From contig JAEWSS010000330.1 of NCBI GenBank assembly GCA_023459755.1, positions 1 to 5,035 on the forward strand: a DNA stretch of 5,035 nucleotides, in the 5' to 3' direction. The stretch is from Verrucomicrobiota bacterium. GTDB lineage: Bacteria; Verrucomicrobiota; Lentisphaeria; Victivallales; Victivallaceae. Below are positions 1 through 5,035 of the stretch, piece by piece; positions within the stretch are counted from its first letter, which is position 1; each line of letters starts with the position of its first letter. The position numbers were made by a program, and so were the translations under genes. Below the pieces are notes generated by a model that worked only from the letters and a program-made list of their open reading frames with translations, made no database searches and was not told the origin of the DNA.

Positions 1-2
1 TG

Positions 3-1088
3 GTGGAGAGCGTGCACTGCAATATGATGGCCAAAAGTCGTCAAATTCCGGCGATGTCGCTTTACTATCCGGAACGGGTTGACGATCAGCGGCTTTGCTG
101 GGCGATGTCGCTCTACTGTCATCACCGTTATCTCGGCGACCCGGCCAAGGCCGCGCTGTTTGACGATCAGGCCGCGTTCCACATTTTTGAAAACGCTCAT
201 TTCGACCAGCTGTTCAAAGGCCGTCAGCTGGTTCGCACCGCCGTTTTCGGCGAGGCGATCGGGCGTGAGATCGATCCGTATTACAATCTTCGCACCCGCG
301 ACGTGCTTTGCTCGCTCGGGCAGGCGATGACCATGAACAACCTGCCGTGGACGATGACCGACGGCTCCGACGCATCCGACTTCAATTTGATTGTGGTCTC
401 TTCTCCGCTGATGAGCGACGGGCAGATCAGTACGCTCGCCGCTTCCGGAGCCACGTTGCTGTGGGACGAATTTGCCGGAACATGGAATCTTGATCCGGTC
501 ACACCGCGTCCGGCGGTCGAACTGCAGAAACTTTTACGCGGCGCAAAGGTCGTCAACGTTCCGCATGACAGACTGAGCGGACATTACTACAAGCGCTGTG
601 CGGTGAAGAACGCCGCCGATCGCGAGCCGGGCAACTGCGGCGAAGAGGGAAAATGGCGGCTGTCAACGCCGGAGGAAAATAAGGCGAAGCGTGAAATGAT
701 TGATTTTGTCGCCTCGTTTCTGGACGGCGGCGCCGATATAAAGGTGGCAGGCGCGCCGGACGGGGTGCTGGTATCGGCGTTCTATGATGAAAAACGTCCG
801 GAACTTGCTTTGCATGTCTGCAATGCGGCCGGAACGCTTATCCAGCCTCCGGTTCCAGGTTTTGGCTCTTCCGATGTGGTGGAGTTCCCTGAATTGGCCG
901 ACGTGATCGTTTCACTGCGCAAGCCTGAATTATGGCGCGACCGTGTGTTTACGCTGGCGGAGCTTTACACCGAGCAGCGCGGCGGCGACGGGCTGATTGT
1001 GCAGGCGCGCGACGAAGGCGACCGCATCGAGGTGAAGATTCCGTCCGGACTGATAAAGGAGTTTGCGCTGGTGGTGGTCAAACCGTAA
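3..1088 (+). CDS. C-terminal part of a glycoside-hydrolase-like protein (5' truncated by window)
   Basis: The reading frame is open to the left edge, and no ribosome binding site supports the GTG at position 3, so this is probably the last 361 residues of a longer protein. Three parts are visible. Residues 1-95 resemble the end of a catalytic-barrel region, with many aromatic residues. Residues about 95-160 look like a Rossmann-type, glutamine-amidotransferase-like module: the stretch DFNLIVVSSP followed by SDGQISTLAASGATLLW has the usual pattern 'this is the time, open the frame / residue count / strand' of beta-galactosidase middle domains. Residues about 265-361 (ALHVCNAAG ... IEVKIPSGL ... 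FALVVVKP) resemble the small beta-rich tail that ends many such enzymes. The family assignment is inference from this domain order; no catalytic residues can be identified here and the substrate is unknown. An alternative is a non-catalytic carbohydrate-processing homologue. The gene converges on the ldcA-like gene and their ends overlap by 11 bp. Confidence 0.6.
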   Translation: MESVHCNMMAKSRQIPAMSLYYPERVDDQRLCWAMSLYCHHRYLGDPAKAALFDDQAAFHIFENAHFDQLFKGRQLVRTAVFGEAIGREIDPYYNLRTRDVLCSLGQAMTMNNLPWTMTDGSDASDFNLIVVSSPLMSDGQISTLAASGATLLWDEFAGTWNLDPVTPRPAVELQKLLRGAKVVNVPHDRLSGHYYKRCAVKNAADREPGNCGEEGKWRLSTPEENKAKREMIDFVASFLDGGADIKVAGAPDGVLVSAFYDEKRPELALHVCNAAGTLIQPPVPGFGSSDVVEFPELADVIVSLRKPELWRDRVFTLAELYTEQRGGDGLIVQARDEGDRIEVKIPSGLIKEFALVVVKP

Positions 1089-1956
1089 ACAGCGCGTCGG
1101 AGCCGACCCGCACCCGGCGGGTCTGGTCGATGCAGACGGTCGGCCATTCATGACCGAACTCAAGCCCGGCGGCCACAAAATCTGGCAGCAGCGGGAGCTG
1201 TGACTCGAACAGGAGTTGCAGCTCCTCTTTTTTTGCGCAGTCGGTGAATTGACCGAAGATCACCCCGGCGGCCTGATGGAAAACGCCGTTCAGCGCCAAC
1301 TGGGTCAAACAGCGGTCAAGTCGGTATCCGGCCTCGCCGATGTCTTCAAGAATCAGCAGTCTGCCGGTGAAGTCGGGGAGGTAGGACGAGCCGCATTGTG
1401 CGGCCAACACCGTCAGATTCGCGGCGATCGGCAATGCGGTAAGGCCGGATTCTCCGCGCAAAATCGAAAGTTTTCCGAGTTCGGACGGCCGTTCATCAAA
1501 CAGCGGTGCCAGTCGCTTTATCGCCTCGGAGTCGTTAAAAAGCCGCTCCAGCCGGATCGCCATTGGCGCCGCCCACGGCCGGCCCGCGCTGCGTGACAGC
1601 ATGGCCAGATGCAGACTGGTGATGTCGCTGTAGCCCAGCACCGGTAGATCGCGTTCACGGAGCAGATCGTAGTTTATTCCGTCCAGAAGATGCGCCGCGC
1701 CGAACCCGCCGCGGGCGCAGATCACCATATCCACGGTCGGATCGTTGAAAGCGCGGTGCAGGTCGTCCAGTCTGGCCTGTCGTGAGGCGGAAAGCCACGG
1801 CCGCGCGTCGTCCTTCAAGCCGATGTTCGGCATTATGCTGACCTTTATGCCATGCGACTCCAGCGCCGCTGCGCCGGATTTTACAAGTTCCGGGTCGGCC
1901 GGTCCGCTTGGCGACACCACCGCAACGTGGCCGATGGCGGTGAATATTCCGCTCAT
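1078..1956 (-). CDS. ldcA: LD-carboxypeptidase (peptidase family S66, LdcA/MccF-like)
   Basis: A 292-residue serine peptidase of the S66 family. LdcA enzymes remove the terminal D-alanine from L,D-linked tetrapeptides during cytoplasmic recycling of peptidoglycan; MccF relatives cleave microcin C-type compounds. With the start at 1956, family landmarks are ARGGFG (81-86), the nucleophile motif GYSD (Ser110), LEDIGEAGYRLDR (Glu204) and FGHEWP (His269), giving a complete Ser-Glu-His triad in the right order and spacing. The length is typical and there is no signal peptide, as expected for a cytoplasmic enzyme. An ATG at 1974 is six codons further upstream, but the strong GGGAGGA ribosome binding site lies inside that extension and points to 1956. 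The start overlaps the rluD-like stop as ATGA, which suggests translational coupling. It is the last gene of the operon. Cell-wall context favours LdcA over MccF, though sequence alone does not exclude an immunity role. Confidence 0.9.
   Translation of the reverse strand: MSGIFTAIGHVAVVSPSGPADPELVKSGAAALESHGIKVSIMPNIGLKDDARPWLSASRQARLDDLHRAFNDPTVDMVICARGGFGAAHLLDGINYDLLRERDLPVLGYSDITSLHLAMLSRSAGRPWAAPMAIRLERLFNDSEAIKRLAPLFDERPSELGKLSILRGESGLTALPIAANLTVLAAQCGSSYLPDFTGRLLILEDIGEAGYRLDRCLTQLALNGVFHQAAGVIFGQFTDCAKKEELQLLFESQLPLLPDFVAAGLEFGHEWPTVCIDQTRRVRVGSDALFTV
1096..1123. other. Overlapping small hairpins at the convergent gene ends
   Basis: GTCGG/CCGAC (1096-1100 with 1103-1107) and GACCCG/CGGGTC (1105-1110 with 1118-1123) are mutually exclusive inverted repeats. 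They lie inside the last codons of the ldcA-like gene and just after the stop of the plus-strand gene. There is no T run after either on either strand, so a classical intrinsic terminator is not supported; they could weakly affect termination or RNA stability of the upstream plus-strand gene. Confidence 0.25.
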
Positions 1957-2924
1957 GACTCGGCGTCCTCCCATTCGGCGGTTGGATTCATTGCGTAGAA
2001 GATGTTGCGGATGTCCGCCGGTGGCGGAGCGGTGAATTCCATGATTTTCCCGGTCAGCGGGTGCGGTATCTTTATCTTCCAGGCGTGGAGCATCTGACGG
2101 TCCAGATGCAGATGCTTGCAGCCGCCGTACAGGTGGTCGCCGAGGATCGGGTTGCCGATGTAGGAGAGATGCACCCTGATCTGATGGGTGCGGCCGGTGA
2201 GAATGTTTACTTTGAGCAATGCCACCGGCAGATCTTCGTAAAGTCCGGTACGCTCCACGTCATACAACGTTATGGCCTCCTTGCCGTTTCGGTCCACCAC
2301 CGCCATTTTTTGACGGTTGACCGGATGGCGGCCGATCAAGGTCTGAATCCGTCCGGAGCGTTCGCGCGGCACGCCGGAAGTGACGGCAAGATAAGTCTTT
2401 GAAACTTTTCTGTCCGCGAAGAATCCCGACAGCGCAAACTGTGCCTGCGGAGTTTTGGCCACGATCAGACAGCCGGAGGTGTCCTTGTCCAGCCGATGGA
2501 CGATGCCGGGACGGCCGCCGGTTCCTTCAAACTCGTCGAGCATTTCCGGGTAGCGGCCGAGCACGGCGTTGACCAGCGTGCCGTCCGGGTTGCCGGCCGC
2601 CGGATGAACAACCAGTCCGGCGGGCTTGTTGATGACCACCATGCAGGCGTCTTCGTAGAGTATTTCGTAATTGAAATTTTCGTCCGGTTCCGGGATCGGT
2701 TCGCCGCTTTCGGCTTCGGCGATTTTCAGTTTCAGCGTCATTCCGCCGCGCACCGTCGCTTTCGGAACGGTTTCCGCCGCGCCGTCCACCAGAACTTCGC
2801 CGTTTTTTATCAGCTTCTGGAGATAACTGCGCGAAGCGTCGCGGATCAGGCGGGCCAGGCAAACGTCCAGCCGCACTCCGTCCACGTCCGCCGGCACAAC
2901 CAGCTCTATTTCACGCAGTGCCAT
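1953..2924 (-). CDS. rluD: RluA-family 23S rRNA pseudouridine synthase (RluD-like)
   Basis: A 323-residue enzyme that isomerises uridines to pseudouridines in RNA; RluD itself acts on helix 69 of 23S rRNA and helps ribosome assembly. Counting from the ATG at 2924, an S4 RNA-binding domain covers about residues 15-50 (VRLDVCLARLI ... LIKNGEVLVDG). The synthase domain follows from about 85 to 305. It contains INKPAGLVVHP (98-108), the catalytic motif HRLDKDTSG (143-151, with Asp146 as the expected nucleophile) and GRTHQIRVH (244-252). The order S4 then synthase, and the length, match RluD/RluA enzymes. An ATG at 2969 would add 15 basic residues and overlap lgt by 44 bases; the 2924 start has a GGAAAG site seven bases upstream, begins with the expected MALREIELVVP strand and lies one base after the lgt stop, so I prefer it. 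The family is certain; RluD rather than RluC or another member is inferred, and the modified sites cannot be read from sequence. Confidence 0.92.
   Translation of the reverse strand: MALREIELVVPADVDGVRLDVCLARLIRDASRSYLQKLIKNGEVLVDGAAETVPKATVRGGMTLKLKIAEAESGEPIPEPDENFNYEILYEDACMVVINKPAGLVVHPAAGNPDGTLVNAVLGRYPEMLDEFEGTGGRPGIVHRLDKDTSGCLIVAKTPQAQFALSGFFADRKVSKTYLAVTSGVPRERSGRIQTLIGRHPVNRQKMAVVDRNGKEAITLYDVERTGLYEDLPVALLKVNILTGRTHQIRVHLSYIGNPILGDHLYGGCKHLHLDRQMLHAWKIKIPHPLTGKIMEFTAPPPADIRNIFYAMNPTAEWEDAES
1966..1972 (-). promoter_or_regulatory. Strong ribosome binding site for the ldcA-like gene
   Basis: On the minus strand this reads GGGAGGA, nine bases before the ATG at 1956-1954. It sits within the last codons of the rluD-like gene. 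It decides the start: the alternative upstream ATG at 1974 would place this site inside the coding region. Confidence 0.75.
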
Positions 2925-2925
2925 T

Positions 2926-3729
2926 TCAGCGCTTTCCGTTCGCTTCCGCCTTGCGTTCGAGCGAAGCAAAAGCGTCTTTTCCCAGCGCGAAAAAAAGCAG
3001 CAGCAGCACTCCGAGCGGAATCAGCACCAGACAGACTATTTGAGATGTGGAAAAGGTTCCCCACACACCGCGTTCGGCGTCGCCGCGCAGAAACTCCAGC
3101 AGAAAACGCAGGATTCCGTAACCGACGATATAGGCCGAAAGTGCTACGCCGCGCCGCGCTTTGCGTACCAGAACGAAAAGCACTATGCCCAGCGCCAGAT
3201 TAGCCGCCGACTCGTAAAGCTGCACCGGATGCACCGCTTCTCCGCCGCCGATTCCCGACTCTAAAGGGAAATGAACTCCCAGCGCGCATTCCGTGGCCGC
3301 ACCGTAACAGCAGCCCTGCAAAAAACAGCCGATCCGGGCGATGGCATGGCCGATTGCCAGTGCCGGAGCCATTACGTCCAGCACCGCGATCATACTGAGT
3401 TTGTGTCGTCTGGCATAAAGTACAACCAGTGCCGCCGCCAGAAAAAAACCGCCGTAAAAAACCAGACCGCCCTGATCGATCCGGAAGACCGACAACCAGC
3501 CGCGTTTTGCGTATATTTCCCAATTCAGCATCACATAAAATATCCGCGCTCCGATTACTCCGCCGAGCAGTACGCAATAGAATATCAGTGATGCCGCCTG
3601 GTCTTTACTGATTTCGGCGTATTTGCGGTTTGCACACATCAACTCATAGGCCGCGATCGCCGCAATCGCCGCCATTACTCCGTACCAGTGTATCTGTATG
3701 AAACCAAGATCAAGAAATATCGGATGCAT
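2926..3729 (-). CDS. lgt: Prolipoprotein diacylglyceryl transferase
   Basis: A 267-residue inner-membrane enzyme that moves a diacylglyceryl group from phosphatidylglycerol to the lipobox cysteine of prolipoproteins, the first step of lipoprotein maturation. The N-terminus (MHPIFLDLGFIQIHWYGVM) is typical of Lgt, followed by about seven hydrophobic segments. Family motifs are GGLVFYGG (87-94), GHAIARIGCFLQGCCYG (127-143, with Arg132 in the position of the essential Arg143 of E. coli), HPVQLYES (167-174) and RFLLEFLRGD (208-217, Arg215). The position of E. coli His103 is Tyr92 here, and the Asn of the GNFxN motif is Cys; to my knowledge such FYGG forms occur in several non-proteobacterial lineages, so I regard the protein as functional. 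The ATG lies two bases after the popT-like stop, and the rluD-like ATG follows one base after its own stop. A GGAAAG site lies ten bases before the start. The hydrophilic Lys/Arg-rich tail is expected to face the cytoplasm. Confidence 0.95.
   Translation of the reverse strand: MHPIFLDLGFIQIHWYGVMAAIAAIAAYELMCANRKYAEISKDQAASLIFYCVLLGGVIGARIFYVMLNWEIYAKRGWLSVFRIDQGGLVFYGGFFLAAALVVLYARRHKLSMIAVLDVMAPALAIGHAIARIGCFLQGCCYGAATECALGVHFPLESGIGGGEAVHPVQLYESAANLALGIVLFVLVRKARRGVALSAYIVGYGILRFLLEFLRGDAERGVWGTFSTSQIVCLVLIPLGVLLLLFFALGKDAFASLERKAEANGKR
2932..2937 (-). promoter_or_regulatory. Ribosome binding site deciding the rluD-like start
   Basis: The minus strand reads GGAAAG, seven bases before the ATG at 2924-2922, inside the last codons of lgt. 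A nearly identical context (AACGGAAAGC) precedes lgt itself. It supports 2924 over the upstream in-frame ATG at 2969. Confidence 0.5.
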
Positions 3730-3731
3730 GA

Positions 3732-4742
3732 TTATGCGGCTTTCCGTTTTGCCAGCATTTCGATCACTAACACCAGTAATATTCCGAACGCCACCAGTCC
3801 GGCAGTGGCGAAAAATGTTCCGTCAAAAGTCTCCGGCAGCACATTTTTTACTTCCAGCTGTTCCACCGGAAGTCCTTTTGCCGCCGCTTCCAAATATGCC
3901 GTGTTGCCGGTGTTGACAATCTTTCCCTCCGCTGTTTTCAGCGCCCACTGCACAGTGTCCTGCCACGGCCACAACCGCCATAAACTGCCGATCATAAAAC
4001 CGATCAGTGTGGCCATAGTCACATTGCGCACGGTTTTCAAGAGGTAGTTCAGCAGATGCACAAACGCCCCCAGACCGATCGCCGCGCCAAGCGCCGTCCA
4101 GAACAGCGTTCCGAATCCGCTCCAGCTGAAGTTGAGCTTGCTGAAGTCCGCCACCGCTCCCCACACATAATTATACTGACCGAACAGCAGCAGCAGAAAC
4201 GATCCGGATATTCCGGGAAGTATCATCGCACAGATCACCACCACCCCGGAACCCAGCGACCAATACCATGTGTTCGACGTTGTCGCCGGCACCATGCTGA
4301 CCAGCCATCCGGCGAACAGCGCTCCGGCAATCAGCCCGGCAACCGTGCCAAATCCCCATTTTTTCACGTCCTTAAACATTACCAGCACCGACGCCATGAT
4401 TAATCCGAAGAAAAATGCGTATGTCATTGACTGATAATTTGCAAGCAGATAAGTGAACAGTATCGACGCACTTCCCAGCGCCGCCGCCAGCCCGATCGCC
4501 AACGCCAGCAGAAAACGCCATGGCAGCGTTTCGTACATTTCACGGAAGCGAAAACCCAATGCCATTTTTAACGTTTTTCTGCTCGCTATTTGCGCAATGG
4601 CATTCAGCAACTCTTCAAATATCCCCAGAATAAATGCCATCGTTCCACCGGAAACCCCGGGAATTACATTCGCCACCCCCATCGCAAAACCGGCTCCGCC
4701 AACCTTGAAATATGAAAATATGCCTCGACGTTCGTTCGACAT
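3732..4742 (-). CDS. popT: DUF368 membrane protein, PopT-type undecaprenyl-phosphate translocase
   Basis: A 336-residue polytopic membrane protein of the DUF368 family. Members named PopT have been shown in other bacteria to return undecaprenyl phosphate, the lipid carrier for peptidoglycan and other surface polymers, to the cytoplasmic face of the membrane. The hallmark is visible: GVANVIPGVSGGTMAFILGI near residues 22-41 and a second copy, AMILPGISGSFLLLLFGQY (172-190), which are the two matching PG(V/I)SG re-entrant motifs of an internally duplicated transporter. Around eight to nine hydrophobic segments are present. A polar stretch of about 45 residues (262-308) precedes the last membrane segment, and the protein ends in the basic AKRKAA. 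It is the first gene of the operon, with lgt two bases downstream. The ATG at 4742 has a modest AAGG site ten bases upstream. The family is secure; transport of this lipid is known for relatives and inferred here. The gene symbol follows the characterised relatives. Confidence 0.88.
   Translation of the reverse strand: MSNERRGIFSYFKVGGAGFAMGVANVIPGVSGGTMAFILGIFEELLNAIAQIASRKTLKMALGFRFREMYETLPWRFLLALAIGLAAALGSASILFTYLLANYQSMTYAFFFGLIMASVLVMFKDVKKWGFGTVAGLIAGALFAGWLVSMVPATTSNTWYWSLGSGVVVICAMILPGISGSFLLLLFGQYNYVWGAVADFSKLNFSWSGFGTLFWTALGAAIGLGAFVHLLNYLLKTVRNVTMATLIGFMIGSLWRLWPWQDTVQWALKTAEGKIVNTGNTAYLEAAAKGLPVEQLEVKNVLPETFDGTFFATAGLVAFGILLVLVIEMLAKRKAA
3740..3745 (-). promoter_or_regulatory. Ribosome binding site for lgt
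   Basis: The minus strand reads GGAAAG, ten bases before the lgt ATG at 3729-3727. It lies inside the end of the popT-like coding region, so lgt is probably translated by ribosomes finishing the gene before it. Confidence 0.45.
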
Positions 4743-4894
4743 CCGTTTTTTACCTTATTGTTTCGTTCATTCTTATATACTAAAACTTTTCTAATATAAC
4801 CGCTTTTACTGTTTTTTCGCCTTTTTTTTACTTTTTTTCTGCAAAAAATTGGCATTTTTACCTTTTCGCTGTAAATTTAGGCTCGTGCTTTTGT
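4743..4894. promoter_or_regulatory. AT-rich divergent intergenic region (popT operon leader and tRNA promoter)
   Basis: This gap of 152 bases has long T runs on the plus strand (A runs on the minus strand), unlike the GC-rich genes around it, and contains no credible gene. On the minus strand, towards the popT-like gene, there are -10-like hexamers TATATT (4798-4793) and TATAAG (4777-4772), but neither has a good -35 at 16-18 bases, so the operon start cannot be fixed. The A-rich tract at about 4803-4848 could serve as an upstream activating element for the operon; that is speculation. The tRNA promoter on the plus strand lies within it and is listed separately. Confidence 0.45.
4849..4877 (+). 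promoter_or_regulatory. Sigma70-type promoter of the tRNA-Gln gene
   Basis: The -35 box TTGGCA (4849-4854) matches the consensus at five of six positions. It is followed by a 17-base spacer and the -10 box TAAATT (4872-4877, four of six). Transcription would start near 4884, leaving a leader of about 11 bases before the mature tRNA. Position and spacing are as expected for a stable-RNA promoter. Confidence 0.6.
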
Positions 4895-4965
4895 AACCCC
4901 ATGGTGTAATGGTAGCACAAATGATTTTGGTTCATTTAGTCCAGGTTCGAATCCTGGTGGGGTTG
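4895..4965 (+). tRNA. trnQ: tRNA-Gln (anticodon UUG)
   Basis: All four arms fold by eye. The acceptor stem pairs AACCCCA (4895-4901) with TGGGGTT (4958-4964), seven perfect pairs. The D stem is GTGT/GCAC (4904-4907 with 4915-4918, one U-G pair) around a loop with GG. The anticodon stem is AATGA/TCATT (4920-4924 with 4932-4936), with loop TTTTGGT giving anticodon TTG at 4927-4929, which reads CAA (and probably CAG) for glutamine. A four-base variable loop follows, then the T arm CCAGG/CCTGG with loop TTCGAAT. The discriminator base is G, as usual for tRNA-Gln. The gene does not encode the 3' CCA (TTT follows), so a CCA-adding enzyme is needed. It is divergent from the popT-lgt-rluD-ldcA operon. 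Confidence 0.95.
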
Positions 4966-4969
4966 TTTT

Positions 4970-5033
4970 GCGACGGCGCGGGCGATTTTGTGCCTTGCTC
5001 GTCGTCGCTGCTCGGTCGCGTACGTGGGTACGC
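4970..5033. repeat. GC-rich inverted-repeat region cut by the window edge
   Basis: Downstream of the tRNA, GCGACG (4970-4975) is complementary to CGTCGC (5003-5008). A second, tight hairpin is formed by GCGTAC (5018-5023), loop GTGG, and GTACGC (5028-5033). The style resembles dispersed intergenic palindromes, but only one copy, and probably only part of it, is in view. It could equally be part of tRNA transcript termination, although no T run follows the hairpin in the window. Confidence 0.4.
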
Positions 5034-5035
5034 TC

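Noticed and set aside
1957..1974. Upstream ATG that would lengthen the ldcA-like protein by six residues
   Set aside because: The GGGAGGA ribosome binding site lies inside this extension and the ATG at 1956 makes a typical ATGA overlap.
2925..2969. Upstream ATG that would lengthen the RluD-like protein by 15 residues
   Set aside because: The extra residues are the out-of-frame end of lgt, basic and unlike the family; the start at 2924 has a suitable binding site.
2997..3009. CAG triplet run, seen again at 4185-4196
   Set aside because: Both encode leucine runs in membrane segments of Lgt and the DUF368 protein, so they reflect codon choice rather than a functional repeat.
2496..3203. Open frame of 235 codons on the plus strand, antisense to the rluD-like gene and lgt
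   Set aside because: It lies across two clearly recognised genes, its protein has no family-like pattern and is rich in Arg, His and Phe as expected of a GC-rich shadow frame.
4664..4855. Open frame of 63 codons on the minus strand crossing the popT start
   Set aside because: It is Lys/Arg/Asn-rich because of the A-rich gap, overlaps the popT start in another frame and has no recognisable features.
1..5035. CRISPR array, insertion sequence or toxin-antitoxin pair
   Set aside because: No regularly spaced repeats, transposase-like protein or paired small genes were found on either strand.

Overview
The window is an ordinary piece of bacterial chromosome carrying cell-envelope and RNA-modification genes. 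I see no phage, transposon, CRISPR array or defence system. The coding DNA is fairly GC-rich, and one 150-base intergenic gap is strongly AT-rich. The gene set (an Lgt of the FYGG / GCFLxGCCYG type, a DUF368 transporter, and the tail of a large glycoside-hydrolase-like protein) would fit an anaerobic gut member of the PVC group such as Lentisphaerota/Victivallales. That placement is an impression from protein style, not a demonstrated assignment.

Layout. Positions 3-1088 (+) hold the C-terminal part of a gene whose beginning lies left of the window; it looks like the middle and tail domains of a carbohydrate-active enzyme. It converges on, and overlaps by 11 bp, the end of a four-gene minus-strand operon filling 1078-4742. 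Read in its own direction the operon is popT-like (DUF368 undecaprenyl-phosphate translocase, 4742-3732), lgt (prolipoprotein diacylglyceryl transferase, 3729-2926), rluD-like (23S rRNA pseudouridine synthase, 2924-1953) and ldcA-like (LD-carboxypeptidase, 1956-1078). The junctions are a 2-nt gap, a 1-nt gap and a 4-nt ATGA overlap, so one transcript with translational coupling is very likely. The AT-rich gap 4743-4894 separates popT from a divergently transcribed tRNA-Gln(UUG) at 4895-4965, which has its own good sigma70-type promoter. The last 70 bases hold GC-rich inverted repeats that run into the window edge.

How the genes work together. Three of the four operon genes serve the envelope: recycling the undecaprenyl-phosphate carrier across the membrane, attaching the lipid to lipoproteins, and trimming recycled peptidoglycan peptides in the cytoplasm. 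The fourth modifies the ribosome and is a common passenger beside lipoprotein-processing genes. No previously undescribed system stands out. The points most worth a second look are the popT-lgt linkage, the substituted residues in Lgt, the 3'-overlapping convergent genes and the repeat at the right edge.
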